A DNA stretch of 64,000 bases, from assembly GCA_963585895.1 (NCBI GenBank), contig OY757912.1:81545654-81609653 (forward strand), read 5' to 3'. Under the pieces are notes generated by a model, which was not told where the DNA came from, did not search any database, and saw only the letters and a list, made by a program, of their open reading frames with translations. Below, one piece after another: positions 39,401-42,672 of this stretch. A program made the translations under genes and the position numbers. The DNA comes from Sepioteuthis lessoniana (Eukaryota; Mollusca; Cephalopoda; Myopsida; Loliginidae). Within the stretch, counting starts at the first letter, position 1, and the number at the start of each line of letters is the position of its first letter.

Positions 39401-41445
39401 GTGTTAAGCAAGGGAGCATCAAGTACCATTTTTGAGTCTTTGGTATGACTTGACCTGGGATTGAATCCCAGTCTTCCAGACCATTGACGCACATTAGGCC
39501 AATGGCAATTGTAATTTGTAAACTAATAATCCAATTGGGCTCAAATTTCGACACATGCCATTTATAAAAATCATATGGATTTTTTATCAGTGGCACCATC
39601 TATATGTCAGCCCCAGGACTTACTGAGTGGTGTGTTAGCCTTTTAAATAATAACAATAGGTATGTAAAAATTACTTTAAAGTCTAAGCTAATAAGAGTAA
39701 CCAGGTAGCTAATTTCGGCTGACTATCACAAATTTTAAACCTACGTATGGCATATAAGATACAGGGGAATTTTAAAAGATATTTTTAGTAAAAAGAAGTG
39801 CGCCTTACATGCCATCAAATACAGTAGGTCTTTCTTAAGGACTAAGAATAATGGGTTTTACCTTGCCACACTAGCCTCTTATGTGTTCATAGGGTTTTGA
39901 ATTCAGAGTTCACCATCTCCTAGACTGGTTTCTCCTTTAAGGCTAGAGTGTCCAGAAATAGATTCATGCCTTTCCCAAGGTCATTAGTATGAAATGAATG
40001 AAAATGGCCTTGGCTAGAATTTAAACACTGCTTACTGATACTCATTACACTGCCCACACATTATGTAGTTAGGAATTTTTTATGTTTAGGACATAGAAAC
40101 ACTTCTTTAAAAAAAAAAATTTTTGAATTGAAATCATTGTGCGAAAAACACTTTGAGATTAAAATTTTATTATTTTCCTGTAAAAATATTGCTGTTATAA
40201 AAATGCCAAAAGCTTAAAGTAAAGATGACTAATGTAAAAAGCAACTATCAATACTTTCCAAAGTGTAAAGACTCATTCATTACTAACTTATGTTGCAGAA
40301 TAATCTTAAATAATTTTGCTACACTTGATGATTTCCATGTTAGTGATTCATTTTGTATAAAGAAGCTGCTCGACTGACTGAAAAAGCCAATGTTATGTAT
40401 AATCTGTTTGGTTGCTTGTCATTTCATATCAGCAACTTTATTCTGTATAAACATGAAAACCAGATGTAAAAATATTCAAATGCTGTGAACATTATTATTT
40501 TCACTAAATGCTAATTTGACTGGGGATTTTTCACTGAAGTCTGGTTGACAGCAAGTCTACTTGGGTTTCCAGTACTCTTCTAATCTGATAAGCTGATCTT
40601 AAAAGTGCTGTGGACTGGATGGCCTCAATTCTTTCTCTGATCTCCAGTTCTCCCGGTCTCTTTTCCAAGGGCACCAACTAAAATTATCACCGTCACTTTA
40701 ATGTTCTACAGTTTTTTTTGGTTTTTTTTCAGATTTCTTGCAAGATATTATTTTACTCCTTTGCCAGTTTTTCCCACTCACTCTAACTTTTTTTTATTAC
40801 ATTTTTGTCTATTTGTTATAATTTTTACTCTGTTGATAGTACATTAGGAAAAGATTATTAGATTGTTTGGATAGTAACCTGATTTTATCACACATTTCAA
40901 TGTAAAATCTGCTATCATATTTCAAACCTTATAAATATACTTGATTAATGGGCATATTTTTATTTTTTATCTGAAGCATTATCAACTGTTATCATTATTT
41001 TGATCAGTTTCTTTCATCTTTAATTTTCATCTGCTTTTTATTGACACTTACTTGGGTTGTCAATCTATAAAGGCAAAGAACAAATTTTCTGATCTGCACT
41101 GTTCCTTTATTGACAACTCAAGTGAATTGTGATAAAAGCAAGCAAGTAGGAGTTAAAAATGAAAGAAAAAAAATATTGATGAAATTTAATAACAGTAGTT
41201 TAATATTGAATAACAATAAAATATTAGTTAAAACATGAGTAAAAAAGAATTTATTTTTATTTTTATCATTTTAGGACCTTTACCCTGTTTTCTGTATTCA
41301 TAATGCTGGAAATGAATCTGAACGTCTACCTACAGCTAGCACCTGCATGAACTTGCTCAAATTACCAGAATTTTACAATGAAGAAACAATGCGAAGTAAA
41401 CTACTGTATGCAATAGAATCTGGTACAGGATTTGAACTCAGCTAA
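735..41445 (+). CDS. UBE3C: UBE3C, HECT-type E3 ubiquitin-protein ligase (24 coding exons)
   Basis: HECT E3 ligase that takes ubiquitin from an E2 onto its own Cys and passes it to substrates; the family (Hul5 in yeast) works with the proteasome and extends ubiquitin chains. Coding exons: 735-800, 9634-9687, 9975-10049, 10144-10281, 12803-12915, 13418-13575, 15739-15892, 17165-17433, 19034-19185, 19716-19900, 21969-22055, 23733-23887, 24396-24649, 27397-27501, 27959-28028, 28651-28748, 29106-29247, 30805-31049, 33604-33728, 34167-34257, 34363-34461, 35057-35213, 37726-37856, 41275-41445. They sum to 3,294 nt, or 1,097 aa plus stop; human UBE3C has 1,083. The start is chosen because [11 protein letters not shown] matches the family N-terminus and has A at -3. 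Seen: an IQ motif at residues 52-62, an acidic patch near 375-390, and a HECT domain from about 740 to 1097 with catalytic Cys1065, 32 residues from the C-terminus as in human. No frameshift or internal stop, so it looks intact. The exon model was assembled by eye; small boundary errors are possible. Confidence 0.95.
801..7222 (+). other. UBE3C intron 1, first 6.4 kb
   Basis: AT-rich, no exon or recognised gene. Contains a degenerate tRNA-like stretch at 1738-1825 (TGGTGCAATGG then GTTCGATCC), a GC-richer patch of unknown origin at 2150-2290, and many poly-A/poly-T runs. Some short open frames exist, for example 5180-5437, but show no family resemblance. Confidence 0.6.
1738..1825 (+). mobile_element. 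Degenerate tRNA-derived SINE head (family C-like)
   Basis: TGGTGCAATGGTTAGCGAGC resembles an A box and GTTCGATCC a B box, 50-60 bp apart, followed by TGGTACCCC as in family C (TGGGTGCCCC). There is no matching acceptor stem and the anticodon arm region is too long, so this is not a functional tRNA gene. Confidence 0.5.
7223..7560 (+). mobile_element. SINE family A, near full length
   Basis: tRNA-like head (TAGCATAACAGATATCATTG, then GAGTTCAATTC as B box) followed by a body with AGGAAAGGTATGAATCCAAC and AGCTATGGGTAAATAGTTGG. The same body recurs at 14286, 14632, 16205, 39890, 47698, 52562 and 56774. Looks like a tRNA-derived SINE of the kind abundant in cephalopods. The last 120 bp repeat part of the body with changes. 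Confidence 0.8.
7623..7805 (+). mobile_element. SINE family F, copy 1
   Basis: tRNA-like head (TAGCGAAATTGGTATAGTAG with B box GAATTTGAATC) and a 3' tail AAGATGAAAGAAATAAGTCA that recurs at 54797-54817 behind a similar head. Two diverged copies in the window. Confidence 0.65.
8094..8317. mobile_element. MITE-like element with about 50 bp terminal inverted repeats
   Basis: The left arm (from 8094, TGTCTTAAAAAAGATGCAAC) and the reverse complement of the right arm (ending 8317) match over about 48-55 bp with few differences, around a spacer of about 120 bp. No coding capacity. No clear target duplication at the edges. A typical non-autonomous DNA transposon; the parent family is unknown. Confidence 0.85.
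8318..9633 (+). other. UBE3C intron 1, last part
   Basis: AT-rich intron sequence with the long (TA)n tract at 8927-9009. Nothing else recognised before the exon 2 acceptor at 9633. Confidence 0.6.
8927..9009. repeat. (TA)n microsatellite, 83 bp
   Basis: Uninterrupted TA dinucleotide run, the longest in the window. Confidence 0.98.
9634..9687 (+). CDS. UBE3C: UBE3C coding exon 2
   Basis: Residues 23-40, [18 protein letters not shown], a charged helix preceding the IQ motif; matches the QEERRKRE region of the family. Acceptor ttctatttcag, donor gtatta, phase 0 on both sides, 54 nt. It is isolated by an 8.8 kb intron upstream, so easily missed by gene finders. Confidence 0.9.
9975..10049 (+). 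CDS. UBE3C: UBE3C coding exon 3 (IQ motif)
   Basis: Residues 41-65. Contains [11 protein letters not shown], which fits IQxxxRGxxxR exactly, the consensus for binding calmodulin-like proteins; UBE3C is known to carry an IQ motif here. Acceptor tttctttccag, donor gtaggt, phase 0 on both sides. Confidence 0.93.
10144..10281 (+). CDS. UBE3C: UBE3C coding exon 4
   Basis: Residues 66-111. The segment [19 protein letters not shown] aligns with the family's RQLLFFYKQNEDSKRL. Acceptor ends ctgttttag, donor gtaaga, phase 0 on both sides, 138 nt. Confidence 0.93.
10631..10949 (+). repeat. Tandem duplication in intron 4, unit about 150-170 bp
   Basis: 10631-10778 and 10779-10949 are almost identical (TTAACCAAAAATGAGTTTGC through CATTCTAAAACTTAAA). 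They differ mainly in the length of an internal T run, which is much longer in the second copy, and in a few bases. Both carry an internal TTTTAGGAAGG that mimics a splice acceptor. Confidence 0.95.
10950..11525 (+). other. UBE3C intron 4, middle
   Basis: AT-rich with homopolymer runs and a short (AT)n at 11291-11309. Nothing else recognised. Confidence 0.6.
11526..12089 (+). mobile_element. SINE-like family D, full-length copy
   Basis: Starts near CCCAGTTGGTAGGGGCTGTA, continues through TATCCTGGATATGAC and CATCTGATGGTAAGGC. The middle has several repeats of a unit containing TTGAAACCATTTAACTGTG. It ends in the family tail (AAATAACCTACTAGAATTGA, then TATGCCATAAAAC). Related copies at 20277, 20700, 22746, 25322, 31698, 44566 and 49677. 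No tRNA boxes are obvious at the head. Confidence 0.8.
12090..12802 (+). other. UBE3C intron 4, end
   Basis: Unremarkable AT-rich intron sequence leading to the exon 5 acceptor. Confidence 0.6.
12803..12915 (+). CDS. UBE3C: UBE3C coding exon 5
   Basis: Residues 112-149, starting [17 protein letters not shown] and ending LVLHLCL. Phase 0 in, ends with two bases of a Leu codon completed in exon 6. Less conserved part of the scaffold; the assignment rests on frame continuity and good splice sites (tttttatag, gtaagt). Confidence 0.88.
12916..13417 (+). other. UBE3C intron 5
   Basis: AT-rich, 502 bp; nothing recognised beyond a T-rich region near 13318-13360. Confidence 0.6.
13418..13575 (+). 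CDS. UBE3C: UBE3C coding exon 6
   Basis: Residues 149-202. Includes [13 protein letters not shown], a near-exact match to the conserved [11 protein letters not shown] of UBE3C. Acceptor aatttttag, donor gtaagt; ends with the first base of a Gly codon. A (TA)n tract starts 35 bp past the donor. Confidence 0.93.
13611..13672. repeat. (TA)n microsatellite near exon 6 donor
   Basis: 62 bp TA run beginning 35 bp after the exon 6 donor, flanked by A runs. Confidence 0.98.
14286..14522 (-). mobile_element. SINE family A, minus strand
   Basis: Read on the minus strand: head GAGGTGCTCATGGTGTAATG with a B-box-like region, then TATGCATTCAACTATTCTAC and the body shared with 7223. Ends near AGTTGTGTCACATTC at the left. 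Confidence 0.8.
14632..14817 (-). mobile_element. SINE family A, truncated copy carried in the duplicate
   Basis: Minus-strand SINE A body and head. It starts abruptly mid-element at 14632, unlike the copy at 16205-16466, which continues to the left. This shows that this is the derived copy. Confidence 0.85.
14822..14863. repeat. (TA)n tract next to SINE A head
   Basis: 42 bp of TA directly after the tRNA-like end of the minus-strand SINE A copy. Confidence 0.95.
15011..15738 (+). other. UBE3C intron 6, end
   Basis: No gene. 15296-15352 is weakly tRNA-like (ends TTTGAGATCCCTGG) but unsupported. The rest is ordinary AT-rich intron. Confidence 0.55.
15739..15892 (+). CDS. UBE3C: UBE3C coding exon 7
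   Basis: Residues 202-253. [19 protein letters not shown] matches the family's GYYRSLYLLINSKLPSSIE. The donor is gttagt rather than gtaag, a tolerable variant. The exon lies between the two parts of a local duplication but is not itself duplicated. Confidence 0.92.
16205..16466 (-). mobile_element. SINE family A, minus strand (source copy)
   Basis: Minus strand; nearly full body including the GTGGAGTAAAGCTGGTCTGA region at its 3' side and the tRNA-like head at the right, followed by (TA)n at 16469-16498. Confidence 0.8.
16469..16498. repeat. (TA)n tract next to SINE A head
   Basis: 30 bp of TA; 12 bp shorter than in the upstream duplicate. Confidence 0.95.
16555..17164 (+). other. UBE3C intron 7, end
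   Basis: AT-rich sequence with T runs; nothing recognised before the exon 8 acceptor. Confidence 0.6.
17165..17433 (+). CDS. UBE3C: UBE3C coding exon 8
   Basis: Residues 253-343. Contains [20 protein letters not shown] and [17 protein letters not shown], matching the family's TDQIFHFIIPALADAQTVFP and APWLFYFVLTVGENYL. Acceptor cttttgatag, donor gtaagt. Longest coding exon at 269 nt. Confidence 0.93.
17434..18369 (+). other. UBE3C intron 8, first part
   Basis: Short open frames continue past the exon 8 donor at 17434 but have no family similarity, and the gtaagt donor is strong. Otherwise AT-rich. Confidence 0.6.
18370..18472 (+). mobile_element. SINE family E, 3' part
   Basis: GCTATGAGTTAAATAGTACC, then GCATTAAATAAACCATGAAG and GTTGATATGCCATTAAACAA: the 3' end shared by families D and E. 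The head is missing. Confidence 0.7.
18473..19033 (+). other. UBE3C intron 8, end
   Basis: AT-rich; nothing recognised before the exon 9 acceptor. Confidence 0.55.
19034..19185 (+). CDS. UBE3C: UBE3C coding exon 9 (acidic patch)
   Basis: Residues 343-393. The first half is hydrophobic ([16 protein letters not shown]); the second half is a run of Asp, Glu and Ser ([14 protein letters not shown]). Human UBE3C has an acidic serine-rich stretch at the same place. Acceptor atttttatag, donor gtaagg. Confidence 0.92.
19481..19630 (-). mobile_element. SINE family B, 5'-truncated, minus strand
   Basis: AATCGAGGGCAACCTGAAGG, then CAATAGCTAATACAC and TGCTGAGTGTTAAGCAAGG match the family B body (43780, 39261, 32465) in reverse. 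The tRNA-like head is replaced by a GT/AT simple repeat at 19624-19660. Confidence 0.75.
19716..19900 (+). CDS. UBE3C: UBE3C coding exon 10
   Basis: Residues 394-455: [18 protein letters not shown], then [20 protein letters not shown]. The part [23 protein letters not shown] aligns with the family's MASVCHTLMVQHRMMVPKVR. Acceptor ttgcattccag, donor gtaaat, ends in phase 2. Confidence 0.92.
19918..20276 (+). other. UBE3C intron 10, start
   Basis: Begins with a T-rich tract of about 50 bp, then AT-rich sequence without recognised features. Confidence 0.6.
20277..20690 (+). mobile_element. SINE-like family D, head and repeats without 3' tail
   Basis: GTAGAGTACACCGACTGC through GCACCTGATAAGGATCC is the family D head. 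It is followed by three copies of an internal unit with TATGCTAAACTGAATT. It runs directly into a second head at 20700, so this copy lacks its own tail or the head was duplicated. Confidence 0.75.
20700..21333 (+). mobile_element. SINE-like family D, full copy
   Basis: Head from GCCCAGTTGGCTGGGGCTAT, body with several tandem units (TATGCTAAACTGAATTGTTT and variants), and tail GATTTGGCATTAAATAACC followed by ACAAAGGTTGATATGC. The internal unit is expanded compared with other copies. Confidence 0.8.
21334..21968 (+). other. UBE3C intron 10, end
   Basis: AT-rich; nothing recognised. Confidence 0.6.
21969..22055 (+). CDS. UBE3C: UBE3C coding exon 11
   Basis: Residues 455-484, [17 protein letters not shown], matching the family's RLLYSLAFNARFLRHLW. 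Short exon (87 nt) between two SINE-rich introns. Acceptor caaatttcag, donor gtaagt. Confidence 0.93.
22056..22745 (+). other. UBE3C intron 11, start
   Basis: AT-rich; nothing recognised. Confidence 0.6.
22746..23320 (+). mobile_element. SINE-like family D, full copy
   Basis: Head AGAATACACCGACTGTATCC through GGAGTGGTAGTATCTGTTAC. Internal units contain CTTCAAACCATATAACTGTG-like blocks. Tail AAATAACTGATAAGAGGGTG, then ATATGCTATTAAATAAAC. Confidence 0.78.
23321..23732 (+). other. UBE3C intron 11, end
   Basis: No recognised feature; AT-rich up to the acceptor of exon 12. Confidence 0.6.
23733..23887 (+). CDS. UBE3C: UBE3C coding exon 12
   Basis: Residues 484-536. [20 protein letters not shown] and [19 protein letters not shown] match the family's VISRGSPMSFEDSSRIIPL and SSLFSHSLISIHDNEFFGD. 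Acceptor tttctctcag, donor gtgagt. Confidence 0.93.
23888..24395 (+). other. UBE3C intron 12
   Basis: Contains a (TTTA)n-like stretch at about 24148-24200; otherwise ordinary. Confidence 0.65.
24396..24649 (+). CDS. UBE3C: UBE3C coding exon 13
   Basis: Residues 536-620. [19 protein letters not shown] and [13 protein letters not shown] match the conserved MMPFTLEELIMLSRCLRDA and CLGIIKLAYPETK. Acceptor tacaaatag, donor gtaaga, ends in phase 0. Confidence 0.94.
24924..25062 (+). mobile_element. SINE-like family D, 3' end only
   Basis: Body end (AACATTGAAAATATAGTTAT, then CATTTACAAATGAATTGA) and tail (CAGCATTAAATAATACACA, ATGATATGCCATTAAAC), without the head. Confidence 0.65.
25322..25789 (+). 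mobile_element. SINE-like family D, shortened copy
   Basis: Head TTAACCCAGTTGGTTAGGG through GTGGTAGCACCTGATAGGG with small deletions, then repeats and the tail (TGTCATTAAATAACTTATAA, TGGTTGATATGCCACC). Confidence 0.78.
25790..26298 (+). other. UBE3C intron 13, middle
   Basis: AT-rich; nothing recognised. Confidence 0.6.
26299..26751. mobile_element. Fold-back element with arms of about 130-160 bp
   Basis: 26299-26427 and the reverse complement of 26622-26751 match closely (for example TTTAATGAACCTTCATTAGG against its inverted partner, and GGTGAAACAAGTGTTGATAG). Weaker matching extends the arms inward to about 26457 and 26590. The spacer is non-coding. Likely a MITE or fold-back transposon. 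Confidence 0.85.
26752..27396 (+). other. UBE3C intron 13, end
   Basis: AT-rich with a short G run at 27063; nothing recognised. Confidence 0.55.
27397..27501 (+). CDS. UBE3C: UBE3C coding exon 14
   Basis: Residues 621-655. [20 protein letters not shown] aligns almost without change to the family's LVKMLKSRDTRRNFCPPNHW. Acceptor attttaatag, donor gtaagt, phase 0 on both sides. Confidence 0.95.
27502..27958 (+). other. UBE3C intron 14
   Basis: Holds a TG/TATG simple repeat at 27741-27760 and (TA)n at 27763-27806. Confidence 0.8.
27959..28028 (+). CDS. UBE3C: UBE3C coding exon 15
   Basis: Residues 656-679, [21 protein letters not shown] polar, Asn/Ser-rich linker with little conservation, in the variable region before the HECT domain. 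Supported by matching phases and good splice sites (ttcttctag, gtaagt); weaker than its neighbours. Confidence 0.8.
28029..28650 (+). other. UBE3C intron 15
   Basis: AT-rich with A and T runs; nothing recognised. Confidence 0.6.
28651..28748 (+). CDS. UBE3C: UBE3C coding exon 16
   Basis: Residues 679-711. [16 protein letters not shown] matches the conserved [16 protein letters not shown] that leads into the HECT domain. Acceptor tttacaattag, donor gtaaga, ends in phase 0. Confidence 0.94.
28749..29105 (+). other. UBE3C intron 16
   Basis: No recognised feature. Confidence 0.6.
29106..29247 (+). CDS. UBE3C: UBE3C coding exon 17 (HECT start)
   Basis: Residues 712-759. [19 protein letters not shown] matches INVTIRRNYIYEDAYDKLS of the family, the first strand and helix of the HECT N-lobe. 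Acceptor ataattacag, donor gtaaac. Confidence 0.94.
29248..30106 (+). other. UBE3C intron 17, start
   Basis: Contains a T run at 29278-29300 and a weak minus-strand SINE A fragment at about 29628-29735 (TTCCCTAAGGGTTTAGTGTA). Nothing else recognised before the LTR. Confidence 0.5.
30107..30566. mobile_element. Solo LTR, 450 bp, with 5 bp target duplication
   Basis: 30112-30561 begins TGTGAAGG and ends TTGACAACA, with TG...CA termini and short inverted ends TGT...ACA. It is flanked on both sides by AGGAT (30107-30111 and 30562-30566), the 5 bp duplication expected of an integrase insertion. It is clearly richer in GC and CpG than the intron and includes a purine-rich (GAGA) region at 30378-30460. 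No internal retrotransposon genes are next to it, so it is a solo LTR left by LTR-LTR recombination. Orientation is uncertain: TGTTGTC at the minus-strand end is a common LTR start. Confidence 0.85.
30805..31049 (+). CDS. UBE3C: UBE3C coding exon 18 (HECT N-lobe)
   Basis: Residues 759-840. [20 protein letters not shown] and [14 protein letters not shown] are signature HECT N-lobe motifs; the exon ends [10 protein letters not shown]. Acceptor ctattaaag, donor gtaata. A solo LTR sits 243 bp upstream in intron 17 without touching the acceptor. Confidence 0.95.
31050..31697 (+). other. UBE3C intron 18, start
   Basis: AT-rich. 31371-31431 has a short inverted repeat (GAGATGAGGAATTA and its complement) also present in half form at 35358-35372. 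Nothing else recognised. Confidence 0.55.
31698..32084 (+). mobile_element. SINE-like family D, copy with short middle
   Basis: Head GATTAGAATATGCTGACTGT through CCAGAGTGGTAGTATCTATT; the tail (AAATAACCCTAGACAGATTA, then CATGCCATTAAAA) follows after few internal units. Confidence 0.75.
32465..32740 (-). mobile_element. SINE family B, near full length, minus strand
   Basis: Body from GTAGTCGAGGGTAACCCGAA through TGCTGAGTGCTAAGCAAGG, a long T run, then the tRNA-like head (GTATGATTCGACCTGGGATT) with complement of A-box sequence near 32720-32738. Confidence 0.8.
32741..33603 (+). other. UBE3C intron 18, end
   Basis: AT-rich; nothing recognised. Confidence 0.6.
33604..33728 (+). CDS. UBE3C: UBE3C coding exon 19
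   Basis: Residues 841-882. [20 protein letters not shown] and [13 protein letters not shown] match the family's ALYENMLVELPFAGFFLSKL and [13 protein letters not shown]. Acceptor tttatttag, donor gtaatt. Confidence 0.95.
33729..34166 (+). other. UBE3C intron 19
   Basis: Ends in an unusually long T-rich tract (34075-34164, TTTA/TTTTA repeats) that leads into the exon 20 acceptor. Confidence 0.75.
34167..34257 (+). CDS. UBE3C: UBE3C coding exon 20
   Basis: Residues 882-912. [19 protein letters not shown] and TVVTDELG match NLLFLKSYEDDVEELGLNF and TVVNNDLG of the family. Preceded by a long T-rich stretch that serves as the polypyrimidine tract; donor gtaact. Confidence 0.95.
34363..34461 (+). 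CDS. UBE3C: UBE3C coding exon 21
   Basis: Residues 913-945. [11 protein letters not shown] and [17 protein letters not shown] match ELKFGGKDIPV and NRIAYIHLVADYRLNRQ. Phase 0 on both sides; acceptor ttccctccag, donor gtatgt. Confidence 0.95.
34462..35056 (+). other. UBE3C intron 21
   Basis: Contains (TA)n at 34866-34913; otherwise ordinary. Confidence 0.75.
35057..35213 (+). CDS. UBE3C: UBE3C coding exon 22
   Basis: Residues 946-998. [20 protein letters not shown] and ELQELISGA, then NYSG, match the family's [20 protein letters not shown] and EIQVLISGA. This is the end of the N-lobe and hinge. Donor gttaga is a variant form. Confidence 0.95.
35389..35670 (+). mobile_element. SINE family G, copy 1
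   Basis: tRNA-like head (ACACATAGTCTAGTGGATAA, later B box AAGTTCAATCC) and a 3' body (CAATCTACCCTTGGATTGAA, TTCAAAATTCCCTAAAGATT, CAGAAGAAAGCCAGAAGGTA) that recurs at 52842-53012. A separate tRNA-derived family. Confidence 0.72.
35783..36410. repeat. GC-rich island bracketed by AT microsatellites
   Basis: (TA)n at 35783-35814 and (CA)n/(TA)n at 36376-36410 enclose about 560 bp that is roughly balanced in GC, unlike everything nearby, with C-rich and CT-rich stretches on the + strand. It contains long open frames in both directions (for example 35813-36448), but they read through the simple repeats and resemble nothing known. Probably an insertion of unknown type into an AT tract. Confidence 0.7.
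36411..37725 (+). other. UBE3C intron 22, end
   Basis: AT-rich. T/C-rich tract at 37252-37300 and a (CA)n at 37340-37356. Open frame 36442-36654 is unrecognised. Confidence 0.55.
37726..37856 (+). CDS. UBE3C: UBE3C coding exon 23 (HECT C-lobe)
   Basis: Residues 998-1041. [17 protein letters not shown] and [19 protein letters not shown] match GGYSADHPVIKVFWRVV and the identical [19 protein letters not shown] of the family. Acceptor actactacag, donor gtttgt. Confidence 0.96.
38254..39239 (-). pseudogene. Mariner transposase, inactivated
   Basis: The N-terminal part begins [18 protein letters not shown] at 39239 and includes [19 protein letters not shown], typical of the mariner DNA-binding region. 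The C-terminal part has QQDDALYHK and [19 protein letters not shown], holding the second and third catalytic Asp positions of the DD34D type, and ends GDYVDE. Between them the frame is broken by stops and shifts. The region around the first Asp (TMDETW in family members) is missing: FLHKL is followed almost directly by [13 protein letters not shown]. It cannot encode active transposase. Confidence 0.9.
39261..39508 (-). mobile_element. SINE family B nested inside the mariner
   Basis: Body TAGTTGAGAGTGACCAGATG through TGCTGAGTGTTAAGCAAGG, then head GGTATGACTTGACCTGGGAT. It lies in the 5' leader of the mariner, between the transposase start and the right TIR, so it is younger than the mariner. 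Confidence 0.85.
39890..40062 (-). mobile_element. SINE family A, minus strand, partial
   Basis: TTTTGAATTCAGAGTTCACC, GATTCATGCCTTTCCCAAGG, then the head-like end near CATTACACTGCCCACAC. Some internal sequence is missing. Confidence 0.7.
40063..40980 (+). other. UBE3C intron 23, late part
   Basis: Mostly AT-rich; 40600-40690 is slightly richer in GC (TGGACTGGATGGCCTCAATT) and may be a repeat with no other copy here. Confidence 0.45.
40981..41195. mobile_element. Fold-back element, about 215 bp
   Basis: 40981-41062 and 41109-41195 are imperfect inverted repeats (ACTTACTTGGGTTGTCAAT against ATTGACAACTCAAGTGAAT; also the complement of AAAATGAAAGAAA). The pairing continues inward to a loop of about 20 bp. 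Sequence like one arm occurs twice at 60115-60370. Confidence 0.65.
41275..41445 (+). CDS. UBE3C: UBE3C coding exon 24 (catalytic Cys, stop)
   Basis: Residues 1042-1097 and the TAA stop. [12 protein letters not shown] and [17 protein letters not shown] are the HECT C-lobe active-site region; the thioester Cys is residue 1065 (codon 41344-41346). The protein ends GFELS, as in the family. Preceded by a 3.4 kb intron with nested transposons. Confidence 0.96.
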   Translation, partial: DLYPVFCIHNAGNESERLPTASTCMNLLKLPEFYNEETMRSKLLYAIESGTGFELS

Positions 41446-42666
41446 AACTATTACAGCTTTCTTCATTTAAAACATTTCATTTCTCTTGACTCTTGCTGGA
41501 AAATTATAAATTGAAATATTCATCCGGTTAAAACAAATTTCATCCTTAGTTAAGTCTTTATGTAAACACAGCAATTCTGAAAACTTAGTGAATGATGGTA
41601 AACAAATTGCAATTAAATCTGCTATGCATGTTTGGTTTTGTGCTAAGTTTACTGAAAACCTTTCATGACTAATCTATGAAATATTTCAGTGATGTATGTC
41701 AGTTACTTTAAGTTTGGACTTTGTTTTTAAGCTGATGTTGGATGGGGAAGCTTTCTTTTCCTTCTTTTTGGTTTTTTTTCTTCTTTCTTGTAAGTAAATT
41801 CTTTCTTTCTCTCATTCTCATGCATTTATAGTTATATCAGAATTTGATTATTTGTCCCCCTCCATTTTATCTTCTGCTTTTTTACACTAAAATCTTTACT
41901 CAAAACTCTTTATTTTTCTCTGTATTTCTAATTGAGGGAATTAGTTGTAATAATGAGGGAACAGTATACAAATATTATCAGAAATAGATTTTTTTTTCTT
42001 CTAAGAACATGATGCTAGCAACTAGGTTTTGTCCAGTTACTTTGCTGTTCAGCTTTTGTTTTCCTAGGTCATTTAAAAATTTTATATCATAGTTTATTAT
42101 CTAAGTGTCACATAATTTTACAATACAAATAAAAAGTGGAAATAAACAACTTTTCAGTGTGATTTTTATTAAAATAGTTTTTAATGAACGTTATTTGGAG
42201 AAGAAAAAATGTTTTCAAAACTTCTCAAAATTTATAGCAAGTTATCATGAAAATCTGTTATTCTTCCACAGTTATGATTCATTACACACTTAATTTAAAA
42301 AAAAATTTTTTTAATTTTTTTTTTTTTTTTTAGTCTTTGTTGTTGTTGTTAAATGCTGAATACTTTGCTCTCTAAACTCTGCACATTGATAGAAAACAAT
42401 TATAAAATGAAAAAACAAAAATGAGAAAGAATTTTAAATTTACAAAATGATATATTGCCAAGATTTCAAATATGCTACAATTGTTAGTTCACAAAAGTTC
42501 ACAGAATTTTTTAATCAAATCCACAAAAAACAATATATTCCTAAACTAATTTATATAACAAGATCAAATGAACTCTGCAATGAAAATAAGTTTTACACTA
42601 AGAACCTGATATCTACAAAAACTATCTACAGTCATTTCTACTGTTGCTATAAAATTCTAACATCTA

Positions 42667-42672
42667 AATAAA
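42667..42672 (+). terminator. Candidate poly(A) signal 1
   Basis: AATAAA followed within 40 bp by a T-rich region (42690-42715). First strong hexamer after the stop codon. Confidence 0.4.

Larger units (their letters stand above)
38193..39635 (-). mobile_element. Mariner transposon with TIRs and TA target site
   Basis: The left end (ATACATCACTCAGTAAGTCC from 38193) and the inverted right end (ACACACCACTCAGTAAGTCC, ending 39635) match over about 20-25 bp and are each flanked by TA (38191-38192 and 39636-39637), the mariner target. Length is 1,443 bp, of which about 250 bp is a nested SINE B. It carries a broken minus-strand transposase. Confidence 0.9.
38033..39835. mobile_element. Older inverted-repeat element split by a mariner
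   Basis: 38036-38075 (CCATATTTGATGGCATATTA, then GACGCAC) and the reverse complement of about 39795-39833 (TGTATTTGATGGCATGTAAG, then GCGCAC) match over about 38 bp. They lie just outside the mariner. Removing the mariner leaves about 360 bp, the size of a MITE. A second partial motif (TATGGCATATAAGATAC) lies at 39746-39762. Family not identified. Confidence 0.65.
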
